A stretch of 34,043 bases of DNA from a bacterium (GTDB lineage Bacteria > Pseudomonadota > Gammaproteobacteria > Methylococcales > Methylomonadaceae): contig JAUVAA010000014.1 of assembly GCA_030591965.1 (NCBI GenBank), forward strand, positions 1 through 34,043, written 5' to 3'. The position numbers were made by a program, and so were the translations under genes. The first letter of the stretch is position 1; each line of letters starts with the position of its first letter. The notes under the pieces were generated by a model, which saw only the letters and a program-made list of their open reading frames with translations, did no database searches and was not told the origin of the DNA. This document shows, in pieces, positions 26,192 to 34,028 of this stretch.

Positions 26192-26659
26192 ATGAATGAA
26201 GATATCTTTGATGTACTGATCTATCTCTTTGAAAATTATATGGATAGTGATATGGACATCGACGCTGACACAGATACATTAAAAACTGAACTTAAAGCTG
26301 CAGGCTTTAACTCAAAAAACATAATCCAAGCATTTGAATGGCTAGATACGCTCGTCCAGCAAGAAGAGCCCATGTTCAAATCCAATAAAAATTTCCGTAT
26401 TTTTTGCGCAGAAGAAAATCAAAAGCTAGATATAGAGTGCCGCGACTTTATTTACTTTTTACAGCGCTTAGACATTCTTACGCCGATCACGCGCGAACTC
26501 GTTATTGACCGTGCCATGGCAATAGATAGTCATCAGGTTTCGATAGAAAAAATCCAATGGATTAGCTTAATCGTATTATTAAACCAACCTGATGAAGAGC
26601 TTGCAATTGCTCACATGGAAAATATCATCTATCAAGAAGAATCAGCTTTTTTAAATTAA
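26192..26659 (+). CDS. smg: Smg family protein (DUF494)
   Basis: A 155-residue, acidic, mostly helical cytoplasmic protein. It opens NEDIFDVLIYLFENYMD and has the conserved AGFNSKNIIQAFEWLDTL and RIFCAEENQKLDIECRDFIYFLQRLDILT segments of the Smg (DUF494) family. The function is unknown. The family is nearly always found between dprA (smf) and topA in gammaproteobacteria, as here: 26 bp after dprA and 18 bp before topA. The last stretch (KIQWISLIVLLNQPDEE) is also typical. Confidence 0.93.
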   Translation: MNEDIFDVLIYLFENYMDSDMDIDADTDTLKTELKAAGFNSKNIIQAFEWLDTLVQQEEPMFKSNKNFRIFCAEENQKLDIECRDFIYFLQRLDILTPITRELVIDRAMAIDSHQVSIEKIQWISLIVLLNQPDEELAIAHMENIIYQEESAFLN

Positions 26660-26677
26660 TATTAGTTAATCCTTAGC

Positions 26678-28996
26678 ATGAGCAAAAACTTAATCATCGT
26701 AGAATCACCGGCAAAATCCAAAACCATAGAGAAATATCTAGGTAAAGATTTTCAAGTTCTCGCCTCTTACGGGCATTTACGCGACTTAATCCCCAAAGAA
26801 GGTGCGGTTGACCCGGACAATGACTTCGCGATGAAGTACCAAGTACAAGATCGCAACCAGCGCCATGTACAAGCCATTACTAAAGCACTCAAGGGTGCCG
26901 ATACTCTTTATCTCGCAACCGATCCTGATAGAGAAGGAGAAGCAATTTCGTGGCACTTATTGGAAATGCTTAAAGCAAAAAAACTGCTTAAAAATAAATC
27001 CGTACATCGTGTCGTATTCCATGAAATCACCAAAAAAGCAGTTACTCATGCGATAGAAAATCCCGGCGAAATTGCGATCAACCTAGTTGATGCTCAGCAA
27101 GCGCGTAGAGCCCTAGATTATCTAGTAGGTTTTAATTTATCACCATTATTGTGGAAAAAAATTCGCCGTGGCTTATCAGCGGGTCGAGTACAAAGTCCTG
27201 CCCTGCGCATGATTGTTGAACGTGAACTAGAAATCGAAGCCTTCAAAACACGCGAATATTGGTCAATTACGGCAAAGTTAAGCCAAGAAAAGCAAGAATT
27301 TAAAGCCAAATTAACACACTATAATGGCGAAAAACTCAGCCAATTTAGCATAGAGAAAGATGAGACAGCACAAGCAGCACAACAAACATTACTTGCTGCA
27401 GCCGATGGCAGTTTATTAGTTTCTAAACTAGAGAAAAAACAGCGCAAACGTAATCCCGCGCCCCCGTTTATCACTTCAACCTTACAGCAAGAGGCGGCAC
27501 GTAAATTAGGTTTCACCACTAAACGCACCATGATGGTTGCTCAGCAACTTTATGAAGGAATGGATATTGGTGGCGGCGAAGCAGCTGGTTTAATTACCTA
27601 TATGCGTACTGACTCGGTGAATTTAGCTGCAGAAGCACTGGAAAATATTCGCGCCTTAATTAGCGAAAAATACGGTACCGACCAAGCACCCAAAGAGCCA
27701 CGTTCATTTAAAACGAAATCTAAAAATGCTCAAGAAGCGCATGAGGCCATTCGCCCCACGCTAGCTCAACAAACTCCTGCTAGCTTAAAAAGTTTTCTAA
27801 GCAGCGATCAATTCAAATTATATGACTTAATTTGGAAGCGCACGATTGCCTGCCAAATGATCCATGCGACTATCAATACGGTCTCGGTCGATTTACAGTG
27901 CGGTAGTGAGCTGCATATTTTTCGATCAACAGGCTCCGTTATTGCCAAGCCAGGATTTATGGCCGTCTACTTAGAAGGCAAAGACGATAACAAAGAAGGC
28001 GATGACAAAGAAACCTTCTTACCGCCAATGAAAGAAGGTCAATCAATTCCCTTAGAAGACATTGTCACTAACCAACACTTCACAGAACCACCACCACGAT
28101 ACAGTGAAGCAAGCTTAGTGAAATCCTTAGAAGAGCACGGCATTGGTCGCCCTTCTACTTATGCGTCCATTATTTCCACCTTACAAAACCGTGAATATGT
28201 CACGTTAGAAACTAAACGCTTCTATCCTACCGATGTCGGGCGAATTGTTACCAAATTTCTGACCGAACATTTCACAAAATATGTGGATTATAATTTTACC
28301 GCTAATTTAGAAGATGATTTAGATGCTGTTTCGCGTGGCGAAAAATCATGGGTTCCATTAATGCATGACTTTTGGAAACCCTTTACCGCGCTTATCCATG
28401 ACAAAGAAGAATCAGTACAGCGTAAAGATGTCACCCAGGAAGCCATTGAAGAAAAATGCCCTGAATGCGGCAAACAACTATCGATACGCTTAGGCCGCAA
28501 TGGTCGATTTATCGGCTGTACAGACTACCCTACGTGCTCTTACACGCGCAATTTGAATGATGATGGCACGCAAGCCAATGAACCAGAAGTAGTTCCTGAC
28601 CGTAAATGTCCAAGCTGTGAATCTGATTTAGTCATTAAAACAGGAAAGTATGGGAAATTTATCGGCTGTAGCGCTTACCCAAAATGTAAGCACATCGAGC
28701 CCTTAGAGAAGCCGCTTGATACTGGCGTAGAATGCCCAAAATGTAAAAAAGGTAGTATTTTAAAGCGCAAATCACGTTACGGTAAGATTTTCTATTCTTG
28801 CTCAGACTACCCTAAATGCGACTATGCGCTCTGGAATGTCCCATTCAAGGAACCCTGCCCCACTTGCGACTGGCCTATCCTAACGCTAAAGACAACCAAA
28901 CGTCGTGGCCCAGAAAAAGTTTGCCCACAAAAAGACTGTAAATATGCGACGCCTTATGAAGGTGATCCAGAAGATGTGAATGGGCCAACGAGTTAG
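26678..28996 (+). CDS. topA: DNA topoisomerase I
   Basis: Type IA topoisomerase that relaxes negative supercoils. The 772-residue product has the Toprim domain (LIIVESPAKSKTIEKYLG at the start, DPDREGEAISWHL near 85). The catalytic Tyr308 lies in LITYMRTDSV, and EAHEAIRPT and EHGIGRPSTYASII are also conserved. The C-terminal part carries four zinc-finger-like Cys4 modules. Three have the form CPxC...GCxxYPxC or CPKC...SCSDYPKC, and the last (CPTC...CPQKDC) is shorter. It is shorter than E. coli TopA (865), the difference being in the C-terminal DNA-binding tail. It is last in the LysM gene-dprA-smg-topA series. Confidence 0.97.
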   Translation: MSKNLIIVESPAKSKTIEKYLGKDFQVLASYGHLRDLIPKEGAVDPDNDFAMKYQVQDRNQRHVQAITKALKGADTLYLATDPDREGEAISWHLLEMLKAKKLLKNKSVHRVVFHEITKKAVTHAIENPGEIAINLVDAQQARRALDYLVGFNLSPLLWKKIRRGLSAGRVQSPALRMIVERELEIEAFKTREYWSITAKLSQEKQEFKAKLTHYNGEKLSQFSIEKDETAQAAQQTLLAAADGSLLVSKLEKKQRKRNPAPPFITSTLQQEAARKLGFTTKRTMMVAQQLYEGMDIGGGEAAGLITYMRTDSVNLAAEALENIRALISEKYGTDQAPKEPRSFKTKSKNAQEAHEAIRPTLAQQTPASLKSFLSSDQFKLYDLIWKRTIACQMIHATINTVSVDLQCGSELHIFRSTGSVIAKPGFMAVYLEGKDDNKEGDDKETFLPPMKEGQSIPLEDIVTNQHFTEPPPRYSEASLVKSLEEHGIGRPSTYASIISTLQNREYVTLETKRFYPTDVGRIVTKFLTEHFTKYVDYNFTANLEDDLDAVSRGEKSWVPLMHDFWKPFTALIHDKEESVQRKDVTQEAIEEKCPECGKQLSIRLGRNGRFIGCTDYPTCSYTRNLNDDGTQANEPEVVPDRKCPSCESDLVIKTGKYGKFIGCSAYPKCKHIEPLEKPLDTGVECPKCKKGSILKRKSRYGKIFYSCSDYPKCDYALWNVPFKEPCPTCDWPILTLKTTKRRGPEKVCPQKDCKYATPYEGDPEDVNGPTS

Positions 28997-29016
28997 TTTA
29001 GCCGTCTTTATTAGCC

Positions 29017-29087
29017 CCGTAGGGCAGACTTCAGTCCGCCTGTTCTAATCAGCCACTGGCTTTAGCAGACTAAAGTCCGCCCTACGG
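29017..29087. repeat. Hairpin repeat (REP/BIME-like) after topA
   Basis: CCGTAGGGCAGACTTCAGTCCGC (29017-29039; 20 of its 23 bases pair) faces its complement at 29065-29087. All three differences are transitions. The loop is about 25 bases. A related half-unit, GGACTCCAGTCCGCCCTAC, occurs at 33725-33743, so this is a dispersed family. It may protect the 3' end of topA mRNA. Another short hairpin, GGGAAGAAA with TTTCTCCC, follows at 29104-29127. Confidence 0.75.
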
Positions 29088-29143
29088 AGTTACAAGCAAA
29101 GTACGGGAAGAAAAAAATTTCTCCCCGCTTAAAAAAGAGCCTC

Positions 29144-29404
29144 TTAATCTTGAATACGCTTAGCAATACGCTGATAAGCCTCTTTCAACTCTTCACCAAC
29201 AACTTTAGCTGCGGCAATAAAATCATCCGTTGTTTCTACTGAATCATCAGCAATCTCATTGGCTTTTTGCTTAACATACTGCCACTTTTCTTCAGCCTCA
29301 GAAAATTCTTCTTTAGCTTCCATTGAACCCAAATGCATTTTTAACTGCATTTCATCACGTTCAGTTTTTAATTTTTCTAATAATGCATCAAATTCTTGTT
29401 TCAT
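29144..29404 (-). CDS. Small coiled-coil protein, unknown function
   Basis: An 86-residue, highly charged, all-helical protein. MKQEFDALLEKLKTERDEMQ and EAEEKWQYVKQKANEI have the heptad pattern of a coiled coil, and the end (GEELKEAYQRIAKRI) is another amphipathic helix. It has no signal peptide, membrane segment or recognisable enzyme motif. It resembles small stress-related or structural coiled-coil proteins, but I cannot name a family. GGAG precedes the ATG. It lies 37 bp after the DUF4136-like gene on the same strand and converges with topA. Confidence 0.65.
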   Translation of the reverse strand: MKQEFDALLEKLKTERDEMQLKMHLGSMEAKEEFSEAEEKWQYVKQKANEIADDSVETTDDFIAAAKVVGEELKEAYQRIAKRIQD

Positions 29405-29441
29405 TCTCTAGCTCCAAGTATCAGTATTTAAGGTTATAGTT

Positions 29442-30023
29442 TTAATCCTTTTCAGGCAAAAACGCCAACAATTTTTTAACAAAAGCTTTAATCCTTGCTC
29501 TCCTCTCCTGCAAGGGGATCTCTTCCAAGCTTGCCAATGCCTGACCTGCCGTGCGCCATGCCAACTTATTTGTCTGCGGGTTAAGCACATCAAAAATCAA
29601 AGTTCCTTTTTCGTATCGCTTTGGGTTAAGCGGGTTAACCATTAAACCCGGCACTAAACCATATTTTTTCTGAATTTGCTGATCATCCAATGACGAAGTT
29701 AATGCCGCAGCAAAGCTTATATTAATATCCGCCTGCTCAGTTTGTCGCACTTGCCTGTAGCCTTTGCGCTGCATCTCCTGCTCTATCCCTTGCTTGAGCA
29801 AATCCCACATAGGCACATTTTTTATAACATCCGTACCCGATTGCTGCATAAACCCATCAGACCAGCGATAAGTCGCTGATACTGGAATATGAAAGATAGA
29901 ATGATGCACCGTCACAAATGCCGTTTGCCTACCATTTTCCGGAACAACTTCAGTCGTAACACAGCCAACAAGCAGCACTCCTAGCAATAAACCTTTACCT
30001 ATTAATGAAAATTTTCTAACCAT
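29442..30023 (-). CDS. DUF4136-like lipoprotein
   Basis: A 193-residue probable lipoprotein. The signal peptide (MVRKFSLIGKGLLLGVLLVGC) ends in a lipobox, LVGC, with the acylated cysteine at residue 21. The mature domain shows the DUF4136 pattern: TYRWSDG near the start, IKNVPMWDLLKQGIEQEMQRKGYRQV, then QADINISFAAAL, then GTLIFDVLNPQTNKLAWRTAGQA and a final helix pair. Such proteins sit in the outer or inner membrane facing the periplasm, and their role is unknown. It lies about 47 bases after miaA and may be cotranscribed with it. Confidence 0.82.
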   Translation of the reverse strand: MVRKFSLIGKGLLLGVLLVGCVTTEVVPENGRQTAFVTVHHSIFHIPVSATYRWSDGFMQQSGTDVIKNVPMWDLLKQGIEQEMQRKGYRQVRQTEQADINISFAAALTSSLDDQQIQKKYGLVPGLMVNPLNPKRYEKGTLIFDVLNPQTNKLAWRTAGQALASLEEIPLQERRARIKAFVKKLLAFLPEKD

Positions 30024-30070
30024 AATTCGAAACCTTTATAAAAAATATATGTATGAATCTTATGCAATAA

Positions 30071-31018
30071 CTAAAGCCCATTCATTTGCTCTTGCACCAA
30101 CGTCAATACCGCACTAAAAACATCCTGTTCTTCGGTATAAAAGCTGTGTGCATCAGTTTCACGGCGTAACCAAGTAAATTGCCGCTTAGCTAACTGTCGT
30201 GTCGCAATAATACCTGTTTCCTGCATTTCTTCAGCATTAATTTCACCTTCTAAATAAGACCATACCTGTCGATAGCCTACCGCTCGTACAGATGGCATTT
30301 GCACCGTTAAATCACCTCGCTGATATAGCGCCTCAACCTCAGCAACTAAACCCTGCTGCAACATTTGCTTAAAACGCAGTGCAATTTTCTCATGCAAAAC
30401 CGCCCTATCTCGCGGCGCAATAATCAGCTTAATTTTTTGATACGGAATTTCTTCGGCCTGCGCTTCAGCATGTAGCTGAGTCATCGACTTACCAGTCAAC
30501 TCGTACACCTCTAAAGCACGCTGAACACGCTGCGGATCATTCGGGTGAATGCGTACCGCGGCAACCGGATCAATTAATTGCAATTTAGCATGCATTGCCT
30601 CTTTGCCGATAGCTTGCGCCTGCGCATTAAGTTGTGCACGCACGGCATCATCGGCACTAGGCAGCTGAGCTAAGCCATGAAATAGGCCGTTAAAATAAAG
30701 CATTGTGCCACCGACCAATACAGGCAATTTACCCCGCGCCGTAATATCCGCCATTAATGCCAATGCTTGTCGCCTAAAAGCACCCGTAGAAAAACTTTCC
30801 GCAGGGTCTAAAATATCAATTAAATGATGCGGGATCCCCGCCCTTTCTTCTAAAGTCGGCTTAGCGGTGCCTATATCCATGCCTTTAAACACTAACACGG
30901 AATCAACACTAATGATTTCCGCATTTAATTTTTGCGCTAATTGCACCGACAAAGCAGTTTTACCGGAAGCCGTCGGCCCCATGAGAAAGATAGCGGGAGG
31001 GAGTGTAGTTTTCATCAT
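30071..31018 (-). CDS. miaA: tRNA dimethylallyltransferase
   Basis: Adds the dimethylallyl group to A37 of tRNAs that read UNN codons. The 315-residue product (E. coli 316) has the P-loop [15 protein letters not shown], the substrate motif [38 protein letters not shown] and [15 protein letters not shown]. The C-terminal part holds [16 protein letters not shown] and [10 protein letters not shown]. In most gammaproteobacteria miaA directly follows mutL and precedes hfq. Here a 539-bp RAYT relic separates it from mutL, and hfq is not the next gene. Confidence 0.97.
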   Translation of the reverse strand: MMKTTLPPAIFLMGPTASGKTALSVQLAQKLNAEIISVDSVLVFKGMDIGTAKPTLEERAGIPHHLIDILDPAESFSTGAFRRQALALMADITARGKLPVLVGGTMLYFNGLFHGLAQLPSADDAVRAQLNAQAQAIGKEAMHAKLQLIDPVAAVRIHPNDPQRVQRALEVYELTGKSMTQLHAEAQAEEIPYQKIKLIIAPRDRAVLHEKIALRFKQMLQQGLVAEVEALYQRGDLTVQMPSVRAVGYRQVWSYLEGEINAEEMQETGIIATRQLAKRQFTWLRRETDAHSFYTEEQDVFSAVLTLVQEQMNGL

Positions 31019-31036
31019 TATTTAAGTAAACAGATA

Positions 31037-31575
31037 GGTTCGAATTTATTCGTACCCCAGTGCGCGAAATTTACAGCCATGCTGCATCCCATAAAGGGTA
31101 CTCACCAATTTTATGAGCAAGACCAGCTCGCAATATGGATTAGCGATAATATACCGCGCTGCACCTTGTATGTCCTCTTCTTACCGCAATGCATAGTCAT
31201 AATAAGCCTTCTGCCAAACCGTACCACTCCGTTTGAGATAGCAATTAACCCCATGTGCGCTGCGAGCTTTAAATCGTTGCGTAGTCTGCGCCAAAGTAAA
31301 AACATCATTAAGACCGAATAACCAGTGGACGAGGTCAGGCATAATCACCCATGCAAGAGACCTTAAAATACCTTCATCATGTAGCGCCTTCATTTCATAA
31401 ACAACAATCTTTGCACAGAAAAATCATGAAATAAAGGCTTACGCTGATGCAATACAGTGGTGATGAAATAAATTTGATTAGCTTGTGAGTAGCGACCTTT
31501 CTGTAAATCGTTATACGGCATTTTAAATCCGCCCCCTATAAATCACATCCGAACTGGTACGAATAAATTCGAACC
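31037..31575. mobile_element. Decayed RAYT element bounded by perfect 20-bp inverted repeats
   Basis: GGTTCGAATTTATTCGTACC (31037-31056) is repeated as an exact reverse complement at 31556-31575. Each end is itself an imperfect palindrome (GGT-CGAAT--ATTCG-ACC), which is the form of REP sequences. The 500 bases between hold a pseudogene of a REP-associated tyrosine transposase (Y1 family). The element sits between miaA and mutL, three bases from the mutL stop codon. I see no convincing target duplication. Confidence 0.88.
31071..31521 (-). pseudogene. RAYT (REP-associated Y1 transposase) pseudogene
   Basis: The minus strand encodes a RAYT in three pieces. From ATG at 31521 the first frame gives MPYNDLQKGRYSQANQIYFI and continues for 43 codons before a stop. 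A frameshift near 31400 moves to a frame with VYEMKALHDEG, LAWVIMPDLVHW, RFKARSAHGVN and VWQKAYYDYALR, which meets an in-frame TAA at 31181. The same frame goes on as EEDIQGAARYIIANPY. A second frameshift near 31131 leads to RAGLAHKIGEYPLWDAAWL and the stop at 31071. The HxH metal motif is also broken: PDHVH has become PDLVH. The gene cannot make an active transposase. Confidence 0.88.
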
Positions 31576-31578
31576 TCA

Positions 31579-33444
31579 TTACTGCCCACGCAAAAACAAT
31601 TTATCCAGCTCTTTTTTACTCAGTTCCACCCACGTTGGACGACCATGATTGCACTGACCACTGCGCTCGGTCTTTTCCATATCACGCAATAATACATTCA
31701 TTTCTGGCACCGTTAAGCGACGATTAGCACGTACCGAACCATGACAAGCAATAGTCGATAAAATTTCATTACAGCTTTGCTCAACACGCTGACTCATGCC
31801 ATGCTCAATAATATCCGCCAACACATCTTTCACTAATAAGGCGACATCAGTCCCCGATAACAAAGCGGGGATGGCACGAATAACAATCATCTCTTCAGCC
31901 ATACGATTCAACTCAAAACCCAAACTCATAAAAAATTCTTGCTGATCATCCGCTAAATCCGCCTCAGTGCTGTTGACCTGTACTTGTAAAGGCAGTAATA
32001 ACGGCTGTGAAGGCACAGAGCCTTGGTGATATTGAGTTTTAAATCGTTCATAGGTCACACGCTCATGTGCCGCATGAGCATCCACTAGAATGATGCCATT
32101 TTTAGTTTCCGTCAGAATATACACATCATGCAAATGCGCAACGGCATAACCTAATGGTGGCTCCAATTCGGTTTCGGTACTATTGATTGCTGGAACTCGC
32201 GGCTCTTGTATAACCGCTGAAACGCTAGGCGTAACTAATTTGGTATAAGCCTCAATCTGCGCATCAACATCCAAAGACAATGCCGATTGACGTGGCGCGG
32301 CAGACGGCTGATAACTTTGCCGTGGCACAGTAGGTTTAGCTTCAGTTGCTGTCGCGGGTAAGGGCTGGAAATCGACCACTTTTTGCACCGCAGGAGGCGT
32401 CATACCCATAGCACCTGACTCGACTTCCGGCTCAGACGCTTGCGGTCTGACATCCGCTAAAGAACGATGTAAGGCTTTAAATAAAAAGTCATGTACCGTA
32501 CGCCCTTCACGAAAGCGCACTTCTAATTTTTGCGGATGTGCATTAACATCAACAAAACTAGGATCCAACTCTAAATACAATACATAAACCGGATGCCGAC
32601 CATGATAAAGCACATCTTGATACGCCTGTTTAATCGCATGACTAACTAAACGGTCTTTCACTAAACGGCCATTAACATAAAAATACTGCATATCTTGCTG
32701 ACTACGTGAAAAAGTAGGCAAACCGACCCAACCATGCAAACGCATACCTGATGCAGAAAAATCCAGAGGCACAGAACTGTCTAAAAATGCAGAACCAAAA
32801 ATATGTGCAATACGCTGCTCTTGTTCCGCCTGTGTTTGAGCAATTTTAAAATTAAAAATTTCGCGCTGATTATGTTTTAACTCAAATGCCACGTCAAAAC
32901 GACTTAAAGCCATTCGCTTTAATAAAGTTTCAATATGCCCAAATTCAGTTTTATCACTTTTTAAGAATTTACGGCGCGCAGGTGTATTATAAAATAAATC
33001 ACACACCTCAATAGTTGTACCTAAGGGGTGTGGGTCAGGCTGCGGATCTAACTCCTCTTCCGTCCCATCGGCTTGCACGCGCCACGCGCACTCTTCACCG
33101 GCAACCCGCGAAATTAAAGTTAAACGAGAAACCGAACTAATACTAGGCAAAGCCTCACCACGAAAACCCATGGTCATGACCTCTTCTAAATCCTGTAAAG
33201 ATTGAATTTTACTGGTCGCATGGCGTGATAAAGCTAATGGTAAATCTTCTTTTTCGATACCACAACCATTATCTCTAATCTTAATTAAGCGCGCTCCACC
33301 CTGCTCCACTTCAACTAAAACGCTATTTGATCCTGCATCAAAACAGTTTTCCACCAACTCTTTAATCACCGAAGCCGGCCGTTCGACCACTTCGCCAGCG
33401 GCAATTTGATTAACTAATTGAGGCGGTAAAGCATGAATGCGCAT
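31579..33444 (-). CDS. mutL: DNA mismatch repair protein MutL
   Basis: GHKL ATPase that links MutS mismatch recognition to strand incision. The 621-residue product (E. coli 615) has the ATPase motifs in the N domain: IAAGEVVERPASVIKELVEN, DAGS, DNGCGI and TMGFRGEALPSI. FYNTPARRKFLK and YFYVNGRLV follow, then a Pro/Ala-rich linker (about 340-430) and the dimerisation domain. That domain contains DAHAAHERVTYE from residue 455, with ACHGSVRANRRLT and CNHGRPTWVEL further on. These fit the metal-binding set of MutL proteins with their own endonuclease, with Ala in place of Gln in the DQHA motif. No amiB is found upstream within the window. Confidence 0.96.
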   Translation of the reverse strand: MRIHALPPQLVNQIAAGEVVERPASVIKELVENCFDAGSNSVLVEVEQGGARLIKIRDNGCGIEKEDLPLALSRHATSKIQSLQDLEEVMTMGFRGEALPSISSVSRLTLISRVAGEECAWRVQADGTEEELDPQPDPHPLGTTIEVCDLFYNTPARRKFLKSDKTEFGHIETLLKRMALSRFDVAFELKHNQREIFNFKIAQTQAEQEQRIAHIFGSAFLDSSVPLDFSASGMRLHGWVGLPTFSRSQQDMQYFYVNGRLVKDRLVSHAIKQAYQDVLYHGRHPVYVLYLELDPSFVDVNAHPQKLEVRFREGRTVHDFLFKALHRSLADVRPQASEPEVESGAMGMTPPAVQKVVDFQPLPATATEAKPTVPRQSYQPSAAPRQSALSLDVDAQIEAYTKLVTPSVSAVIQEPRVPAINSTETELEPPLGYAVAHLHDVYILTETKNGIILVDAHAAHERVTYERFKTQYHQGSVPSQPLLLPLQVQVNSTEADLADDQQEFFMSLGFELNRMAEEMIVIRAIPALLSGTDVALLVKDVLADIIEHGMSQRVEQSCNEILSTIACHGSVRANRRLTVPEMNVLLRDMEKTERSGQCNHGRPTWVELSKKELDKLFLRGQ

Positions 33445-33498
33445 AAATAATAACTCGTGTGATATTTAAAAAAACGGCGTCTATTTTAAGACGGGGTG

Positions 33499-33576
33499 AA
33501 TATTAGGAGTGAAAGAGCTTTAGCTATTTCCGAGCCAGCAATAGCTAAAGCTATTGCACTCCATCAGCCTAATATT
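33499..33576. repeat. Imperfect palindrome upstream of mutL
   Basis: AGCTTTAGCTATT (33516-33528) pairs perfectly with AATAGCTAAAGCT (33540-33552). Outside these, AATATTAGG (33499-33507) pairs with CCTAATATT (33568-33576), with GGAGTG/CACTCC between. It starts the 599-bp gene-free stretch 33445-34043, which holds only palindromes and no credible gene. Confidence 0.8.
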
Positions 33577-33590
33577 TTAAGAAAACGCTT

Positions 33591-33613
33591 ATTCCTAAGC
33601 TCTGCTTAGGAAT
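33591..33613. repeat. Palindrome with TCT loop
   Basis: ATTCCTAAGC (33591-33600), loop TCT, GCTTAGGAAT (33604-33613). The stem is perfect. It is one of several short palindromes in this cluster whose loop is TCT or AGA. Confidence 0.8.
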
Positions 33614-33644
33614 ACATGTTTTAAACAGCTCCGCAGTGTGTTTC

Positions 33645-33661
33645 GGTAAGCAGAGCTTACC
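33645..33661. repeat. Palindrome with AGA loop
   Basis: GGTAAGC (33645-33651), loop AGA, GCTTACC (33655-33661). The stem is perfect, and TAAGC is shared with the palindrome at 33591-33613 in inverted form. Confidence 0.78.
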
Positions 33662-33670
33662 CTACATACA

Positions 33671-33691
33671 TTCCCAAATAGAATTTGGGAA
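33671..33691. repeat. Palindrome with AGA loop
   Basis: TTCCCAAAT (33671-33679), loop AGA, ATTTGGGAA (33683-33691). The stem is perfect and differs in sequence from its neighbours. It resembles the widespread TTCCCAAGC-type bacterial repeats as I remember them. Confidence 0.78.
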
Positions 33692-33724
33692 CAAGAAATG
33701 TCTTAACTTAATGGTAGTGAGGCT

Positions 33725-33743
33725 GGACTCCAGTCCGCCCTAC
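33725..33743. repeat. Half-copy of the post-topA hairpin repeat
   Basis: GGACTCCAGTCCGCCCTAC closely matches the outer arm of the repeat at 29065-29087 (GACTAAAGTCCGCCCTAC). The first 12 bases are a small palindrome, GGACT-CC-AGTCC. No matching second arm is nearby, so this is a solitary or truncated unit. Confidence 0.65.
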
Positions 33744-33808
33744 AACCATAGGTATCTACACAATTTTTTAGGCTAAAAACTTAACGTGAGATAAACAACA
33801 CCTTGTTC

Positions 33809-33823
33809 CCAATCTCTGATTGG
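33809..33823. repeat. Palindrome with TCT loop
   Basis: CCAATC (33809-33814), loop TCT, GATTGG (33818-33823). The stem is perfect, and the palindrome abuts the 162-bp element that starts at 33824. Confidence 0.7.
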
Positions 33824-33985
33824 CTGTGAAAGTATTCAGTATAATCCCCCTCCTTATCAAGGAGGGGCTAGGGGAGATTTTATATTTAATAAAAATCTAA
33901 ATAATATCAAAGACCTATGTTTTATAGATCCCCCCTCAATCCCCCCTTCTCAAGGGGGGAGGCTAAAATCACAATACTTTCACAG
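33824..33985. mobile_element. 162-bp MITE-like element with 13-bp inverted ends
   Basis: CTGTGAAAGTATT (33824-33836) and AATACTTTCACAG (33973-33985) are exact inverted ends. Inside, just within each end, is a strong GC-rich hairpin: CCCCTCCTT/AAGGAGGGG (33847-33867) and TCCCCCCTT/AAGGGGGGA (33940-33960). The AT-rich centre codes for nothing. It is therefore a composite of two inverted hairpins, like a BIME or a non-autonomous MITE. Confidence 0.75.
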
Positions 33986-34010
33986 TCTCTCTGCTTGTGA
34001 ATACATGCTC

Positions 34011-34028
34011 TCACAGCTCCGGCTGTGA
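34011..34028. repeat. Palindrome at the window end
   Basis: TCACAGC (34011-34017), loop TCCG, GCTGTGA (34022-34028). It lies in a second copy of the GAATACATG...ACAGCTCCG unit that is also present at 33610-33636. Confidence 0.65.

Noticed and set aside
31111-31308. 65-codon protein-coding gene on the minus strand
   Set aside because: It is an out-of-frame reading of the RAYT pseudogene. The conserved residues are in the other frames.
30941-31321. 126-codon plus-strand gene across miaA and the RAYT relic
   Set aside because: It runs antisense to the miaA start and the transposase relic, and its peptide has no family features.
31015-31581. Target duplication TCATTA flanking the RAYT element
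   Set aside because: TCATTA occurs on both sides, but on the left it is 16 bases away from the repeat end. It is probably chance in AT-rich DNA.
33591-33823. CRISPR array
   Set aside because: The repeats are palindromes with different stems and irregular spacing. There are no constant direct repeats with spacers of even length, and no cas genes.
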